A DNA stretch of 64,000 nucleotides from Eumeta japonica (Eukaryota; Arthropoda; Insecta; Lepidoptera; Psychidae). Under the pieces are notes generated by a model. That model ran no database searches. It was given only the letters and a program-made list of their open reading frames with translations, and was not told the origin of the DNA. The stretch spans positions 62,001-126,000 of the forward strand of contig BGZK01000855.1 of the NCBI GenBank assembly GCA_005406025.1. The letters run 5' to 3'. A program made the translations under genes and the position numbers. Below, in pieces: positions 60,830-64,000 of this stretch (positions are counted from its first letter, which is position 1; every line of letters begins with the position of its first letter).

Positions 60830-63089
60830 CTTGGGTCTTTAAACCTTTTCACAATTTATTTATTTATAGTCATAATAAATCATAGCGGGAATATCACGTC
60901 GACAGAGTTCCATTGTTGCAAGCAAATTCTCGCCGGATTTTCACAAAAATAAGCATTTTAAAGAAAAAAATATTTGCATTCAAATATGCTCCATTTCTAC
61001 ATTATATCATTAAATGACTAGTATTTACGATGGTGTATAACTTTCTAGTATCAAATTATTGAGTAAAAAGTAAGTTCTTTCGACATATCACTCGTTTATG
61101 GAAAGAAATGTATATCACTACAAAAGAAATACAAAATTAATGTTAAAATTTTTCTGATTGTCATATGGTCCATTGAAATCATTTATTCTATAATATAGTC
61201 TACCCTCTACGTATTCTTTTTAATTTTTATTATGTACTAAATTTTGTCAAGATCGGTCAAATTTTGTTATTGTAAATTATAAACGGACGTGTAGACGGGC
61301 AGATAAAAATTGAAAAACAAATGATAAAATTAAGGTTAGTTAGTAAAACATATATTTATCAGAAAATTTGACAGAATAATGTATCTAGAAAAGGATTTTA
61401 CAAATTCATATAGTAGTATATACATGTTAATATATATTTTTAAACATCCAGCTCGTTTGATATCTCATTGTGGGGTATTCCCTTCACTAGCTAAAATTTG
61501 CTCATGATAATAACTATTTATCCTTTGTTTTGCGAAAAACAACTAAAAGTAGTTTATCATTCAATCGTTAAACAAAAAGATAGAGAAGCGCATCCTAAAA
61601 GTACAGTTCATTTAACCAATTACAAAGTAAATAATAATTTTCTGCACAATTATTGTATTTAACGGGCGATAAATATCGTGTGTTTCAGAATTACGTCAAG
61701 TTCAAATACAGTCTGACCTGCTTCCACAGATAATTTACTTGTGACGTACATAGATATCGAGTCGGTTTAAAAATAAAAATTAAACAATAAATTCGCAGAA
61801 TCCACGCCGCGTCCACGCCTCAGGATTTATTTCTGAATTCTCGAGTCGCGAGGAAAAAATTCAGGATGAGAACACGCGCCTCCGACCATTCCACGCGTTG
61901 TCATTATTTATTACGCGGCGTGTGGCCTTTGACGCTGCGCGTCGGTCTGCTACGCTGGCCCGGCAGGAATAATTCTCCCTTAAAAAAAAATTACGTGCAT
62001 ACACCAAATTACTTTCACCTTTTCGTATGAATATCTATTTATTAAAGTATTTAAAATCGTGAAAGCGATGACGCGGGATCGCAATTTAAAATCTGTATTG
62101 AAATTGAGCTTAACTACAATTTATTTTAGTATATAGTACCCGTTATTTATATTTTTTATATACATTGATGCAAGCGAAGTTATTAAGTGTGCGGAATATT
62201 TAGAAAAAAAACCGATATTACTTTTATATTTAAAAGTTCATGGTATCATATTAAGGGCTAGATGCGTCGTGAATAATTTATTGTACACAATTATGGGTTA
62301 TGCGACGAGACAAACAAAAACAATTGGCGACAATAAGACAAAATACGCTCATCGAGAACTTATCATTGTCAAAAAAGTACTTGTTTAGTAATCGATTGTA
62401 TTTCTTAATAGAATTTCTATAATTACTTTTGTTTCACACGTTCATATATGAAAAGTTAACAGTATAAAATTTTGTACCAGAATATTTCCTAAATTTCAAA
62501 GTTTAAGTGAGATTTTCCATTATATTAACCCTCCACCATTTAAATGAAATTATGTGATATTTTGACAGATTTTGTGGGTTCATTCATTTTGAGCTCATCA
62601 AATTTATGGATATTCCTCATTAAAAATTAAGTGGAGTTTTGTTTATCGTTTGGTAGGTATATATTTTTGTAAGGTTAAACTTACTTAACCTTATATATTT
62701 TCGTAAGTTTAATAAAATTGTATAAAATATATTACATAAATACAACATATTACGTACGTACTAAATAAAATATTTCTTAGAATATAGGTCCTGAAATGTT
62801 ATCTGTTGTCATTGTTTAATATATGTTTTATACTAGACGCTATGGTTTATCCATTAGAGAACAAATACAATAAAATTATGAATCCGAGATTGAGCGATGA
62901 CGCCAATTAGCAATTTAAGAGGCGATACAACTTCAATTGCTGTAAATAATATTAAGATAGCAATAAAATTTATTTGGTTTCCAAGAAATTTATTTGATTA
63001 ATCTGACCTTCCTATCTCCTCAAAACAACGTTCTTACGATATTAATAAGACATGTATATAGGTGTCATACAGAGGACAGGAAAACATCT
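60830..63089. other. non-coding AT-rich stretch
   Basis: AT-rich with a GC-rich patch at 61800-61980 (ACGCCGCGTCCACGCC, GCGTGTGGCC). No ORF with a recognisable domain and no repeat ends that I can place. Confidence 0.5.
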
Positions 63090-64000
63090 GTTTTCCTTAA
63101 AGACGGCACGTAGGCAGCTCTCATAAAAACTGTATCAGGATTTTTTAAATAGGCACGTAAACGGCTATCATATAAACTACATCAAGATATTTTTTTTAAG
63201 TGGCACATAGACGGCTCTCGTATAAACTAAATCAAGATATATTTTTGAAATGGCATGTAGACAGCTGTCATATAAACTACGTCAAAATATTTTCATTTAA
63301 ATGGCACGCAGACAGCTGTCATATAAACTACATCAAGATATTTTTTTTAATGGCACGTAGACAGCTGTCATATAAACTACATCAAGATTATTTTTTTTAA
63401 ATAGCACGCAGATAGCTGTCATATAAACGACATCAAGATATTTTTTTTAAGTGGTACATAGACGGCTCTCGTATAAACTACATTAAGATATTTTTTTTAA
63501 ATAGCACGTAGACAGCTGTCATATAAACTGCATTAAGATATTTTTTTAAATGACACACAGACAACTGTCCTATAAACTACATTAAGATATTTTTTTTAAA
63601 TGGCACGCAGACGGCTGTCATATACATAAAGATATTTTTTTTAAATGGCACGTAGACGGCTGTCATATACATCAAGATGTTTTTTTTAAGTGGCACGTAG
63701 ACAGCTATCATATAAACTACATCAAGATATTTTTTTAAGTGGCATGTAGATGGCTGTCATATAGCTGTCATATAAACTACATCAAGATATTTTTTTTAAA
63801 TGGCACGTAGACATCTGTCGTATAAACTTCATCAAGATATTTTTTTATAAATGGAACGCAGATAGCTGTCATATAAACTACATCAAATATTTTTTTTAAA
63901 TGGCACGTAGACAGCTGTCATATAAACTTCATCAAGATATTTTTTTTAAATGGTACGTAGACAGCTGTCATATAAAACTACATCAAGATTATTTTTTTTA
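63090..64000. repeat. minisatellite, ~50-bp unit, about 18 copies, running off the window
   Basis: Each unit reads roughly GGCACGTAGACAGCTGTCAT, then ATAAACTACATCAAGATA and a T-rich spacer ending TAAAT. Copy spacing is 45-61 bp. Many copies carry the palindrome GACAGCTGTC (E-box core CAGCTG). The first copies are the most diverged. One copy near 63755 has an internal duplication of AGCTGTCATAT. The short ORF at 63200-63400 is only the repeat translated. Confidence 0.96.

Noticed and set aside
63200..63400. 66-residue repetitive ORF
   Set aside because: A translation of the minisatellite unit; it ends as the array drifts out of frame.
1..64000. CRISPR arrays, bacterial operons or phage modules
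   Set aside because: None is present; introns, snRNA, 5S rRNA and LINE/hAT elements show a eukaryotic nuclear sequence.

Overview
The window is a piece of an animal nuclear genome, almost certainly an insect and most likely a moth or butterfly. Evidence for this: it is AT-rich with long introns and GT-AG exon boundaries. It carries an insect-type 5S rRNA gene, a U2 snRNA gene, an intronless hsp20-class gene with heat shock elements, and several interspersed repeats that resemble lepidopteran families. The lepidopteran call rests on my memory of these families, not on a search.

Layout. At 1-5.3 kb there is non-coding DNA with a short hAT-type MITE (1799-2075), two strong palindromes and an old interspersed repeat. 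At 5.3-17.8 kb lies an SLC30/ZnT zinc transporter on the plus strand (eight recognisable exons; the 5' exon or exons were not found). At 20.2-31.2 kb lies a glycoside hydrolase family 1 beta-glucosidase on the minus strand (eight exons; the signal-peptide exon was not found). At 31.97-32.01 kb there is a textbook heat-shock promoter with no recognisable gene behind it. At 34.3-35.9 kb there is a decayed plus-strand LINE. At 36.7-39.8 kb there is an end-to-end hAT transposon with an 8-bp target-site duplication, a BED-finger transposase split by introns, and dense TATCGATA motifs near both ends. At 41.0-44.9 kb U2 snRNA (minus), an hsp20 gene and 5S rRNA (both plus) lie within 4 kb. At 45.6-47.8 kb there is a decayed Jockey-like LINE on the minus strand. 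At 54.0-57.1 kb there is a second end-to-end hAT element (DUF4371/ZMYM1-like transposase). At 60.1-60.8 kb there is a mariner remnant. From 63.1 kb to the end there is a ~50-bp minisatellite.

The genes do not form a pathway. ZnT moves zinc out of the cytosol, the GH1 enzyme hydrolyses beta-glucosides, and Hsp20 is a stress chaperone. The hAT, LINE and mariner elements are independent insertions.

Two points stand out. First, the BED-finger hAT carries four exact TATCGATA octamers near each end. That is the DRE bound by the BED-finger protein DREF, so the DRE may derive from a transposase-binding site. Second, nearly every conserved reading frame except hsp20 is broken by small indels. Most can be explained as loss of one homopolymer base or one dinucleotide unit, which looks more like consensus error than independent pseudogenisation. 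This affects how every broken gene here should be read.
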